From Marvinbryantia sp964455335 (lineage in GTDB: Bacteria; Bacillota; Clostridia; Lachnospirales; Lachnospiraceae), in NCBI GenBank assembly GCA_964455335.1, contig CAYVVW010000024.1, forward strand, positions 1 through 18,696: DNA of 18,696 nucleotides, given 5' to 3'. A program made the position numbers and the translations under genes. The notes beneath the pieces were generated by a model. The model ran no database searches. It saw only the letters and a list, made by a program, of their open reading frames with translations, and had not been told where the DNA came from. Shown here one piece after another: positions 1 to 7,466 of this stretch (positions are counted from its first letter, which is position 1; each line of letters begins with the position of its first letter).

Positions 1-173
1 CTGTGGGATTTGGCCTTTTGGCATACTTTTGCTCGGCGTACTATGAGCGCGTATTCAAAAAATATATCCCAAAAGAGGAGGTTCCGCTCACGCCGGAAGA
101 GCAGTTGCTGCGGGAAGGACATAGCGTCGATGATGACAAAGAGAATGAGGGGCGTTTGACAGATAAACAGTGA
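1..173 (+). CDS. C-terminal end of a probable DUF624 (YesL-like) membrane protein, partial
   Basis: Only the last 56 residues are in the window; the first complete codon is at position 3 and the TGA stop is at 171-173. The fragment starts in a hydrophobic, aromatic stretch (GFGLLAYFCSAYYERVFKKY) that looks like the end of a membrane helix. It then runs into a charged, acidic cytoplasmic-type tail (PKEEVPLTPEEQ...). DUF624/YesL membrane proteins of Firmicutes usually end this way and are commonly found next to GH105 genes and sugar ABC transporters; the next gene here is a GH105 enzyme 47 bp downstream. The family call rests on this ending and on context, because the diagnostic N-terminal part is missing. 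The real reading frame is clear; the family is a moderate guess. Confidence 0.5.
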   Translation, partial: VGFGLLAYFCSAYYERVFKKYIPKEEVPLTPEEQLLREGHSVDDDKENEGRLTDKQ

Positions 174-220
174 AATTAGGCATCTAAAGTAAGCATATAA
201 AGTAAAGGGGGAGACGAGGT

Positions 221-1351
221 ATGGATCGGATTGAGCAATATATTGACGAATTGATGGAGAAAAGTACGCCGGACTGCCCTGCGTGGAATATCGAAAAACT
301 TATGCAGGGGCTGAAGTCCAATTGGAATTATATCGATGGCTGCATGATCAAGGCGATTTTGGAAATGTATGCCATCACAAAGGACGAGAAATATTTCCGT
401 TTTGCGGATGCGTTTATTGACAGCAAGGTGCGCGACGACGGGAGCATCGAGGGGTATGACGTCGCGGAGCGGAACATTGACAATGTGAACGCGGGCAAGA
501 CATTGTTTGAATTATATGACCTGACGGGAAAGGAAAAATACCGCAAGGCCATCGACTTGGTATATAGCCAAATCGGGCAAATGCCGCGCACGAAAGAGGG
601 CAGTTTTTGGCACAAAAACATTTACCCCAACCAGGTGTGGCTGGATGGCCTTTATATGTGCCAGCCGTTTTACATGGAGTACGAGACAAGGTTTCACAAC
701 AAGGAGAACTACAATGATATTTTCCTGCAGTTTTTCAACGTGGAAGAGCACATGAAAGACCTGCGGAACGGGCTTTATTACCACGCGTATGACAGCTCGC
801 GCGAGATGTTTTGGTGCGACAAGGTGACGGGCTTGAGCCGCAATTTCTGGCTGCGCGCCCTGGGGTGGTTTTCGATGGCGCTTTTGGATACCCTGGAAAA
901 GGCAGATCCCATCTGCGGCACGCCCTACGTGCGGCTGCGTGTGATGTTTACGGAACTCATCGAGGCGCTGCTGCGCTACCAGGATCCGAGCGGCATGTGG
1001 TATCAGGTGGTCAACATGGGCGGCATGGAGAAAAATTATCTGGAGACGAGCGGAAGCGCCATCCTCTCCTATGCCCTGCTAAAGGGCGCGCGCCTCGGCT
1101 TTTTGCCCGAGGGATACCGCCATTACGGGGAAAAGGCATTTCGCGGAATCTGCGAAAAATACCTCACCACAGACGCGGAGGGCAAGCTGCATTTAGGCGG
1201 CATTTGCCTGGTGGCAGGCCTCGGCGGCGCGCAGATGCGGCCGGGCACGTTTGATTATTATATGTCAGAACCGGTGGTCGCGGATGACGCAAAGGGCGTC
1301 GGCCCATTCCTCTTGGCATACACGGAGATGCGCCGGCTAGATAAGGCGTGA
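221..1351 (+). CDS. GH105 unsaturated rhamnogalacturonyl/glucuronyl hydrolase (YteR/YesR family)
   Basis: This 376-residue protein matches the (alpha/alpha)6-barrel GH105 family in length and motifs. GH105 enzymes remove the 4,5-unsaturated uronic acid left at the non-reducing end by polysaccharide lyases acting on pectin or rhamnogalacturonan. The two acidic residues important in YteR correspond to D87 (in ERNIDNVNAGKTL) and D142 (in NQVWLDGLYMCQPF); the family signature NFWLRALGWFSMALLDTLE is present near residue 208. No signal peptide is visible, so it should act in the cytoplasm on imported oligosaccharides. The ATG is preceded by an AGGGGGAGACGAGG-type ribosome site at about 207-219. It lies 47 bp after a probable DUF624 gene and 33 bp before a hybrid histidine kinase, so they are probably one operon. 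Exact substrate is not resolvable from sequence. Confidence 0.88.
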   Translation: MDRIEQYIDELMEKSTPDCPAWNIEKLMQGLKSNWNYIDGCMIKAILEMYAITKDEKYFRFADAFIDSKVRDDGSIEGYDVAERNIDNVNAGKTLFELYDLTGKEKYRKAIDLVYSQIGQMPRTKEGSFWHKNIYPNQVWLDGLYMCQPFYMEYETRFHNKENYNDIFLQFFNVEEHMKDLRNGLYYHAYDSSREMFWCDKVTGLSRNFWLRALGWFSMALLDTLEKADPICGTPYVRLRVMFTELIEALLRYQDPSGMWYQVVNMGGMEKNYLETSGSAILSYALLKGARLGFLPEGYRHYGEKAFRGICEKYLTTDAEGKLHLGGICLVAGLGGAQMRPGTFDYYMSEPVVADDAKGVGPFLLAYTEMRRLDKA

Positions 1352-1384
1352 GGCGCAAAAGAGAGCCTTGTGGCGGGGGCATGT

Positions 1385-3550
1385 ATGATGGAGAAAAAAA
1401 CGGTCAGGTTTTTAATTGTGAGCGTCGTGATGGCATCCTTAGTCTGTATCTTGATTTTTGCCTATCAATCGCGTTATGTCAACCGAAAAGGCGCGGAGAC
1501 CATCAGCGAAATCGGGAAAATCTACATGTCCGGACTGAGCGAGCGCTCGGTCGCCCATTTCCAGACGACGGTAGAGCTGCGGATGTCTCAGGTGTCCGCC
1601 CTGGTGGACGCCAATCCTCCCGAGAGTGTCGCCAGCATGGATCGCATCCGGGCGTCTTTGAGTTTCCACGCCAGGCAGCGCGGGTTTGAGCATTTGGCAT
1701 TTTATGGGACAGACGGCACATTTGACATGCTCTATGGGGAACTGACGGGCGCGTCTGACAAGGACGTTTTTTTGTCATCCCTGCAAGCCGGCGAGGAGAA
1801 AATGGCTATCGGGTACGACGGCCAGGGGGGAGAGGTGCTCATGATGGGCATTCCCTCCGACTACGAGATGGCCAATGGGGAAAAGAGCGCGGCGCTTGTT
1901 GCGGCCCTGCCATTTTCCTACATTAGCGACACCTTGCTGCTCAGTTCCGGCGACACCGGCCTTTACTACTTCATCATCCGCGAGGACGGGAGCTTTGTCC
2001 TAAGTGAGGTCGAGGAAGCGTCCGGCAGTTATTTTTCGCTTGTGCGCAACCAATATGAGAGCGTCGACGGGGAGCGGAGCATGGATGATTACCTGGACCA
2101 GCTCAATGGGGCGATGCAAAGCGGCAGCCAGCTCTCCTTGGAATTTGTGATGGGCGGGGAGCGCTTTTATTTGCACGGCAGCCCTTTGGGGTATTCCGAG
2201 TGGTTTTTGATATTGGTTCTGCCCTACGACATGATTGACAAGGCGGTCAACACCCTAAAGTCGCAATGGGTCAGAACCGAGGCAGTGAGCTGCGTGGCGC
2301 TGCTTTTGGCCATGCTGTGGGTGTTTGTCTGTTATTTCACGGTCTTGCGCCGCCAGATGCGCACGCTCGACCAAATGAAGCAGGACGCAGAGCGCGCGAA
2401 CCGCGCGAAAAGCGAATTTCTCTCCAACATGAGCCACGACATCCGCACGCCGATGAATGGCATTGTCGGCATGACGACGGTGGCGATGAAACATCCGGAA
2501 AATACCGAACAGGTGAAAAACTGCCTGACGAAAATCATGATTTCCAGCAGGCACCTGCTCGGGCTGATCAATGACATTTTGGATATGTCCAAAATCGAGA
2601 GCGGCAAAATGAACCTGATACCGGAACCCATTTCCTTAAAAGACATCAGGGAAACCGTGATCGACATTGTGCAGCCGCAGGCCGACAAAAAACAGCAGAA
2701 GTTTGTGGTTTCCTGCGAAAAGATGCAGACAGAAAACGTCTATTGTGACGGTATGCGCCTGACGCAAGTGCTGCTGAACCTGTTGGGGAACGCCGTCAAA
2801 TTTACCCCAGACGGGGGAACGGTCCAACTGACGCTTTCCCAGGAATCCTCCCCGATGGGCGATGGCTATGTGCGCCTTTGCATTTGCGTGAAAGATACGG
2901 GCATCGGCATGACGCCGGAGTTTCAAAAGCGCATTTTTGAGTCGTTCATGCGCGAGGACAACGCCCGCGTGCAAAAGACGGAAGGGTCCGGCCTTGGGAT
3001 GGCCATCACCAAATATATCGTGGATGCCTTGGGCGGCGAGATCACGGTGGAGAGCGACTTCGGGTGCGGCACAACTTTTCGCGTCACCCTGGATATGCAA
3101 AAAATCGACGAGGATGCGGACGGCGCCGCCACGCGGGACGCGTCGCGCGAGGCGGAAGCGGCGGACTTGTCGGGCAAGCACATTTTGCTGGCAGAGGACA
3201 ATGACCTGAATTGGGAGATCGTCCACGCGCTTTTGGGCGACATGGGCATCCTTTTGGATCGCGCAAAAGACGGGCGGGAGTGCCTGGAGATGTTCGAACG
3301 CTCCGGGGAAGGGGAATATGACGCGGTGCTCATGGACATCCGCATGCCGCGGATGAATGGGCATGACTCCGCAAAGGCGATTCGCGCCCTAAACCGCGCG
3401 GACGCAAAAACGATCCCCATCATTGCCATGAGCGCGGACGCATTTGAGGAGGACATCCAAAAATGCCTGGACAGCGGCATGAACGCGCACATCGCAAAAC
3501 CAATCAACTTGGACGACATGGTGCGCATCCTGTGCCAGTATTTGCTGTGA
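1385..3550 (+). CDS. Membrane hybrid sensor histidine kinase with C-terminal receiver domain
   Basis: I place the start at the ATG at 1385 (721 residues), behind GGCGGGGG at 1372-1379; ATG 1388 or an in-frame GTG at 1370 are alternatives. Order of parts: transmembrane helix (about 6-27), an extracytoplasmic sensor region of roughly 265 residues resembling Cache/PDC domains, second helix (about 297-320), HisKA with phospho-acceptor H351 in SNMSHDIRTPMNG, HATPase with N box (LLNLLGNAVKFTPDGG), G1 (DTGIGM), F box (IFESFMRED) and G2 (GSGLGM), then a receiver domain from about 598 with acidic pair in LLAEDND, phospho-acceptor D651 (VLMDIRMP) and conserved Lys in HIAKPIN. There is no DNA-binding output domain, so the signal must pass to an Hpt protein or another regulator not seen here. 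A lipoprotein binding protein follows 93 bp downstream and could present ligand to the sensor domain. Confidence 0.93.
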   Translation: MMEKKTVRFLIVSVVMASLVCILIFAYQSRYVNRKGAETISEIGKIYMSGLSERSVAHFQTTVELRMSQVSALVDANPPESVASMDRIRASLSFHARQRGFEHLAFYGTDGTFDMLYGELTGASDKDVFLSSLQAGEEKMAIGYDGQGGEVLMMGIPSDYEMANGEKSAALVAALPFSYISDTLLLSSGDTGLYYFIIREDGSFVLSEVEEASGSYFSLVRNQYESVDGERSMDDYLDQLNGAMQSGSQLSLEFVMGGERFYLHGSPLGYSEWFLILVLPYDMIDKAVNTLKSQWVRTEAVSCVALLLAMLWVFVCYFTVLRRQMRTLDQMKQDAERANRAKSEFLSNMSHDIRTPMNGIVGMTTVAMKHPENTEQVKNCLTKIMISSRHLLGLINDILDMSKIESGKMNLIPEPISLKDIRETVIDIVQPQADKKQQKFVVSCEKMQTENVYCDGMRLTQVLLNLLGNAVKFTPDGGTVQLTLSQESSPMGDGYVRLCICVKDTGIGMTPEFQKRIFESFMREDNARVQKTEGSGLGMAITKYIVDALGGEITVESDFGCGTTFRVTLDMQKIDEDADGAATRDASREAEAADLSGKHILLAEDNDLNWEIVHALLGDMGILLDRAKDGRECLEMFERSGEGEYDAVLMDIRMPRMNGHDSAKAIRALNRADAKTIPIIAMSADAFEEDIQKCLDSGMNAHIAKPINLDDMVRILCQYLL

Positions 3551-3564
3551 TGCCAGGGGTAGGA
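3549..3564 (+). repeat. Short match to the dispersed intergenic motif (partial copy)
   Basis: GATGCCAGGGGTAGGA overlaps the kinase stop codon and matches the left end of the motif seen in fuller form at 9163-9209, with one extra G. The right half of the motif is not present here, so this may be a decayed copy or coincidence. Confidence 0.3.
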
Positions 3565-3643
3565 TTGTGGGGTGCTGTGTGCCAACGGGCGTATGGGCAT
3601 TTGTGCGATATGAGGAAGAAGAGGAGAAGAGGGAGGGAACAAC

Positions 3644-4975
3644 GTGAGAAAGACAAAGAGAGCGGCGGCATATTTTATGGCATGTTTGCTTGCGCTTGTG
3701 GCGTGCGCCTGTGGGAATGGGCAAAAACAGCAGGCACAGACGGACGCGGCGCCTACGGAAACGCGGACGGAGGAAAAGGCTGGGGATCAGAACGCAAAAA
3801 AGACGGAGATCTTTTTGTGGTCCTATCCCATCGGCAGCTGGGGCAGCCAAAACTCGGTTTCCAGTCTGCTGACCGAGTTTCACAAGGAATACCCGCAGTA
3901 CCGCGTCACCTTAAAGACGCTGGATTATGAGACGGGGGATCAGGAGATTGAGGCTGCCATCGAGGCGGGCGAGATGCCGGATCTGGTGTTGGAAGGCCCT
4001 GAGCGCCTTGTGGCGAACTGGGGAAGCCGCGGCCTCATGGCGGACATTTCCGATTTGTGGGAGTCCGAAAAGGCGGGGCAGATCTATGAGCGCATCCGCA
4101 ATGCCTGCAAAAGCCCGGAGGGCATTTACTATGAATATCCCCTGTGCATGACGGCGCATTGCATGGCGATCAACTATGACATGTTTCGGGAAGCGGGCGC
4201 ATTGCAATACATCGACGAGGAAAACCGCACCTGGTCCACCGAGGAATTCCAAAAGGCAGTCCAGGCACTGTATGACGCGGGGCATACGCGCGTAGGCGTG
4301 GTTTATTGCGGCGGGCAAGGGGGCGACCAGGGCACGCGCGCGCTGGTGACAAACCTCTACGGCGGCACGTTCACAAACGCGGAGCATACCGCGTATACCC
4401 TCAACAACGAGCAAAACGCAAAGGCGCTTCAACTGCTGCAGGACATGGACGGCATCGTATTTGACCCCACCATCGTGGGCGGGGACGAGGCTTCCCTGTT
4501 TGGCAGCGGGGAGCTTGCGATGGCATTTTGCTGGAATGTCAGCCAGGAGCTTAGCCAGATCCTCAACAATCCGGACATGACCTTTGACGCATTTCCCATG
4601 ACGTTCCCCACCGAGGACGGCACTCCTGAGCTGCAGGGCGGCATCTGGGGATTTGGCATCTTTGACAACAAAGACCCTGACCGCCTGGAGGCCGCAAAGA
4701 CGTTCGTGCGCTACATGACCGAGGACGACCAGCAATACATGCGCGCGGTTCACACGGCAAGTTACTGGCCCACCCGCGAAGTGGAGGGCATCTACGCAAA
4801 CGATGAGCTGATGACCGAATATGGCCAGTTCATGCAATATGTCGGCGACTACTACCAGGTGACCACGGTGTGGGCGGACGTCAGCACCGCTTGGTGGCAG
4901 ATGCTGCAAAAAGTGGGAGAGGGCGAAGAACCCGCAAAGGCGCTCGAAGAAATGCCGCTGCCCACGGGCGAGTAG
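3644..4975 (+). CDS. Extracellular solute-binding lipoprotein (ABC sugar-binding type), orphan
   Basis: This 443-residue protein begins at GTG 3644 behind GGAGGGAAC (3632-3640). The N-terminus (MRKTKRAAAYFMACLLALVAC) is a lipoprotein signal peptide with lipobox LVAC and lipidated C21, followed by a low-complexity linker rich in A, Q, T and E. The mature part has the family-1 solute-binding layout: FLWSYPIGSWGSQN at the first strand, a GEMPDLVLEGPE segment and a later GELAMAFCW segment typical of sugar-binding proteins, ending in a Trp-rich C-lobe. No permease or ATPase gene adjoins it: upstream is the hybrid kinase and downstream an LtaS-like enzyme. It may feed an importer elsewhere, or act as a ligand presenter for the kinase. 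The binding-protein call is firm; substrate and partner are unknown. Confidence 0.85.
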   Translation: MRKTKRAAAYFMACLLALVACACGNGQKQQAQTDAAPTETRTEEKAGDQNAKKTEIFLWSYPIGSWGSQNSVSSLLTEFHKEYPQYRVTLKTLDYETGDQEIEAAIEAGEMPDLVLEGPERLVANWGSRGLMADISDLWESEKAGQIYERIRNACKSPEGIYYEYPLCMTAHCMAINYDMFREAGALQYIDEENRTWSTEEFQKAVQALYDAGHTRVGVVYCGGQGGDQGTRALVTNLYGGTFTNAEHTAYTLNNEQNAKALQLLQDMDGIVFDPTIVGGDEASLFGSGELAMAFCWNVSQELSQILNNPDMTFDAFPMTFPTEDGTPELQGGIWGFGIFDNKDPDRLEAAKTFVRYMTEDDQQYMRAVHTASYWPTREVEGIYANDELMTEYGQFMQYVGDYYQVTTVWADVSTAWWQMLQKVGEGEEPAKALEEMPLPTGE

Positions 4976-4977
4976 TT

Positions 4978-4998
4978 GGCACGATGATCCATCGTGCC
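4978..4998 (+). other. Perfect 9-bp hairpin between the binding-protein and LtaS-like genes
   Basis: GGCACGATG (4978-4986), a 3-nt loop, and CATCGTGCC (4990-4998) form a perfect stem three bases after the upstream stop codon. There is no immediate T-run, so a simple Rho-independent terminator is not supported; it could be an mRNA 3'-end stabiliser or processing site. The right arm runs into a copy of the dispersed motif (4995-5034). Confidence 0.55.
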
Positions 4999-5034
4999 AG
5001 TAGGAAAGGGCTTTTTACCGCAACACCATACCAT
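4995..5034 (+). repeat. Dispersed intergenic motif, copy 1
   Basis: The string TGCCAG, then TAGGAAAG, a short variable CTTT-containing stretch, and ACACCATACCAT recurs in the same order at 9163-9209 (TGCCAGGG, TAGGAAAG, CTTTCCCCCGAAAC, ATCATACCAT). Both copies are intergenic. The co-linear match of several blocks suggests a short family of non-coding repeats; copy number outside this window is unknown. Confidence 0.5.
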
Positions 5035-5065
5035 TTTTCGGAGGAATCTAAGGGAGGCTTTTGCC

Positions 5066-7126
5066 GTGCAGGAAAAGACAGGGATCGGCAAGAAACGTTG
5101 GGAAAATTTGGGAACGGCTTTGCTCGCCATCTTGTTTGCCTTGTCAGTCGCATATTTTTTGTTGCATCGGGGATACTACGTCCACAACCAAAAAGGTGGG
5201 GGCATCTCGCTTCGTCGGGTGCCGGCCGCGCTTGAGCTTTTGACGATTTCCGCGGGCATCTTATTGTCAGTGTACCGCGACAGGCTGTGCGCATGGGCGC
5301 AAAAACACACGCGTGTCATTTCGGTGGCGGCGGCCGTCCTGACCCCGTTTGTCACGATGGCGCTTTCCCAACTGCTTGTCCTTGCGACATCCAGGAATTT
5401 TAAGCTGTCCAAATATGGAAATGGCAGAATCCGCCCAGAGTCTTTTTGCTACAATATTTTGATTTTGGCGGCGTTGCTCGCGCTGCTTTTGGCCGTTATC
5501 AACCGCTTGCGCGTTTCCTGCGCCATTTGCCTAAGTGTGGGGGTGTTTTTCTGCCTTGCGAACTATTATGTGTGCAAATTTCGCGGCAGCCCGATCCTCG
5601 CTTCCGACCTGCTTTCGCTGGGAACGGCGTTCCATGTGGCGGGAGCATATTCCTACAGCCTAAACTGGAAGGCAACCCTGATTTTGCAGGCATATCTCCT
5701 GACGGTAATGGCCTTGCGCGCCCTGCCGGGTGGCAAACTGTTTTCGGGGAAAAAACGGGTGGCCTTTTTCTGCTTTTCTGCACTGGGCGTATTGTTGGCC
5801 GCAAAGATTTTTTTCTTTTCGGACTATTTGCAGAGCCGCAAAATTAAAGTCAATCGGTTTAAGGCACTGGTGACATATCACAAGCATGGACCGTTTGTGA
5901 CATTTGCCCGCAGTGTGCGGTATCTGCACATTGAAAAACCGGAAGGGTATCTTGCGGAGCAGATGCGGGAATTGCCGAAAAGTTATCCGTCCGATCCCGC
6001 AAAAGAGGGGGAATACCCGAATCTGATCGTGATCATAGATGAGTCCTTTTCTGATTTGAGCGTGCTCGGCGATTTGAACGCATCGGAAGATTACATCCCA
6101 TTTTTCCATCAGCTATGCGAGGAGTCTGTCCACGGTTATGCCTATTCTTCGATGGTGGGGGGAGGCACTGCAAATACCGAGTTTGAGGTATTGACGGGAA
6201 ACAGCGTGCTGATTATCCCCAATAACGCGGTTGCGTTCCAGGTGTATGTCAGCCAGCCGATGGACTCGCTTGCGACGTATTGCGCGGATCTTGGGTATCA
6301 GGGGCTTGTGGCGGTTCATCCCTTCAAACGGGCCAATTACAGGCGTCCACAGGCATACCCGTTTTTGGGATTTTCCGAATATTTGAGCATGGAGGATTTC
6401 CCGGATGACGCGCTTTCTATCTGCGGGCTGATTTCTGATGCCGCGGATAATGAGATGCTGATACAAAAATACGAAGAGGCCAAGGCCGCCTCGGACGCGC
6501 CTGTTTTTCTCTATACCATGACAATGCAAAACCATGGGGGATATAGCCGCGATCCAAAAAATTTGCCGATGCGCGTCTCGCTTCCCGAACATCAGGATTC
6601 TGAGGCAGAGCAGTACGTCAACCGCGTCCGGTGCACGGACGACGCCCTAAAAGATCTGATTGCCTATTTTGAAAAACAAGCAGATCCCACGGCGATTTTG
6701 TTTTTGGGAGACCACCAGCCGGATCTGACATCCAACTTTCTCAACAGCATTACGGACGGCGCTTTCAAGGGCTGGAACGGGGAACAAATGATGCGCCGTT
6801 ACGCTATTCCTTTCGTGCTGTGGACAAACTACGGGCTGCCCGCAAAAGAATATGAAAAGACCAGCATGAATTATTTGCAGAGCATTTTGGCAATAGAACT
6901 TGGCCTGCCGATGACTGGTTACCAAAAATACCTATGGGAACTGATGGGGGAAATTCCGGCGGTCACGGCGAAAGGCTACTGGGGAAATGACGGAAACTTT
7001 TATGCGCTGGAGGACGCGTCCTCCCCATATTACGAGACCTTGACAAAATACAGGCAGATCCTATATAATAATGTTTTGGATGTGAAAAACAGGGCGGAGG
7101 CGTTCTTTTGCTTGGCAGGCGCATAG
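5066..7126 (+). CDS. LtaS-like phosphoglycerol transferase (membrane sulfatase-fold enzyme)
   Basis: I place the start at GTG 5066 behind AGGGAGG (5051-5057); a GTG at 4994 would extend it into an intergenic hairpin. The product is 686 residues: about five hydrophobic helices in the first 270 residues, then a large extracytoplasmic catalytic domain with the alkaline-phosphatase/sulfatase fold. Metal and catalytic motifs line up with LtaS: E326 in IVIIDESFSDL, the likely nucleophile T368 in VGGGTANTEFEVLTG, H490 in MQNHGGY, and D549-H550 in FLGDHQPDL. Family members transfer glycerol-phosphate from phosphatidylglycerol to build lipoteichoic acid or modify other surface glycans. Whether this one polymerises LTA or decorates another glycan cannot be told from sequence. 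It is followed 36 bp later by a small membrane protein, probably co-transcribed. Confidence 0.87.
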   Translation: MQEKTGIGKKRWENLGTALLAILFALSVAYFLLHRGYYVHNQKGGGISLRRVPAALELLTISAGILLSVYRDRLCAWAQKHTRVISVAAAVLTPFVTMALSQLLVLATSRNFKLSKYGNGRIRPESFCYNILILAALLALLLAVINRLRVSCAICLSVGVFFCLANYYVCKFRGSPILASDLLSLGTAFHVAGAYSYSLNWKATLILQAYLLTVMALRALPGGKLFSGKKRVAFFCFSALGVLLAAKIFFFSDYLQSRKIKVNRFKALVTYHKHGPFVTFARSVRYLHIEKPEGYLAEQMRELPKSYPSDPAKEGEYPNLIVIIDESFSDLSVLGDLNASEDYIPFFHQLCEESVHGYAYSSMVGGGTANTEFEVLTGNSVLIIPNNAVAFQVYVSQPMDSLATYCADLGYQGLVAVHPFKRANYRRPQAYPFLGFSEYLSMEDFPDDALSICGLISDAADNEMLIQKYEEAKAASDAPVFLYTMTMQNHGGYSRDPKNLPMRVSLPEHQDSEAEQYVNRVRCTDDALKDLIAYFEKQADPTAILFLGDHQPDLTSNFLNSITDGAFKGWNGEQMMRRYAIPFVLWTNYGLPAKEYEKTSMNYLQSILAIELGLPMTGYQKYLWELMGEIPAVTAKGYWGNDGNFYALEDASSPYYETLTKYRQILYNNVLDVKNRAEAFFCLAGA

Positions 7127-7162
7127 CAGGGAAAAGCCGCCAAAAGGAAAGGAGAAGGACAA

Positions 7163-7384
7163 ATGCTGGGGTTGATATTTAAGATTGCGATGCTGATTCT
7201 GGCCGGAAAACTGCTGGTATGGGGGCTGAAAGCGACCTGGGGCATTACGAAGTTTGTATGTGGATTTATTTTATTTCCTCTTGTGATCCTGGCATTGGTC
7301 TTTGCGGGAATCATATACCTGGCGATACCGATTTTGGTCGTAGTGGGCATTTTCGTGCTTGTGAGAAAAATGTCCGAGGCGTAG
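7163..7384 (+). CDS. Small hydrophobic membrane protein, function unknown
   Basis: A 73-residue protein with a good ribosome site (AAAGGAGAAGG at about 7148-7158) and ATG start. Almost the whole chain is hydrophobic: one helix near residues 3-22 and one or two more in about 30-66, ending in the short basic tail VRKMSEA. I do not recognise a family. It follows the LtaS-like gene by 36 bp and lies ahead of a strong terminator, so it is the last gene of this transcription unit and may be a partner of the upstream membrane enzyme. The strong ribosome site and placement support it as real; the role is open. Confidence 0.72.
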   Translation: MLGLIFKIAMLILAGKLLVWGLKATWGITKFVCGFILFPLVILALVFAGIIYLAIPILVVVGIFVLVRKMSEA

Positions 7385-7423
7385 GCATTGCGCAAGAAAT
7401 CGTGAGCCAAAATAAGGAAAGAT

Positions 7424-7466
7424 GATGTGGGCGCCAAGATATTTTCTAGCGCCCACATCGTTTTTT
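7424..7466 (+). terminator. Rho-independent terminator ending the left gene cluster
   Basis: GATGTGGGCGC (7424-7434) pairs perfectly with GCGCCCACATC (7449-7459), an 11-bp stem with a 14-nt loop, followed by GTTTTTT. It ends + strand transcription and touches the stop codon of the convergent GH26-like gene (7466), so it may also slow transcription from the other side, although the T-run on that strand is weak. Confidence 0.88.

Noticed and set aside
4978..5020. Rho-independent terminator between the binding-protein and LtaS-like genes
   Set aside because: The strong 9-bp stem has no T-run directly after it; the TTTTT at 5012-5016 is 13 nt away, so I list only a hairpin.
4994..5065. Upstream GTG start for the LtaS-like protein
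   Set aside because: It falls within the intergenic hairpin and lacks a ribosome site, whereas GTG 5066 has AGGGAGG 8 bp upstream.
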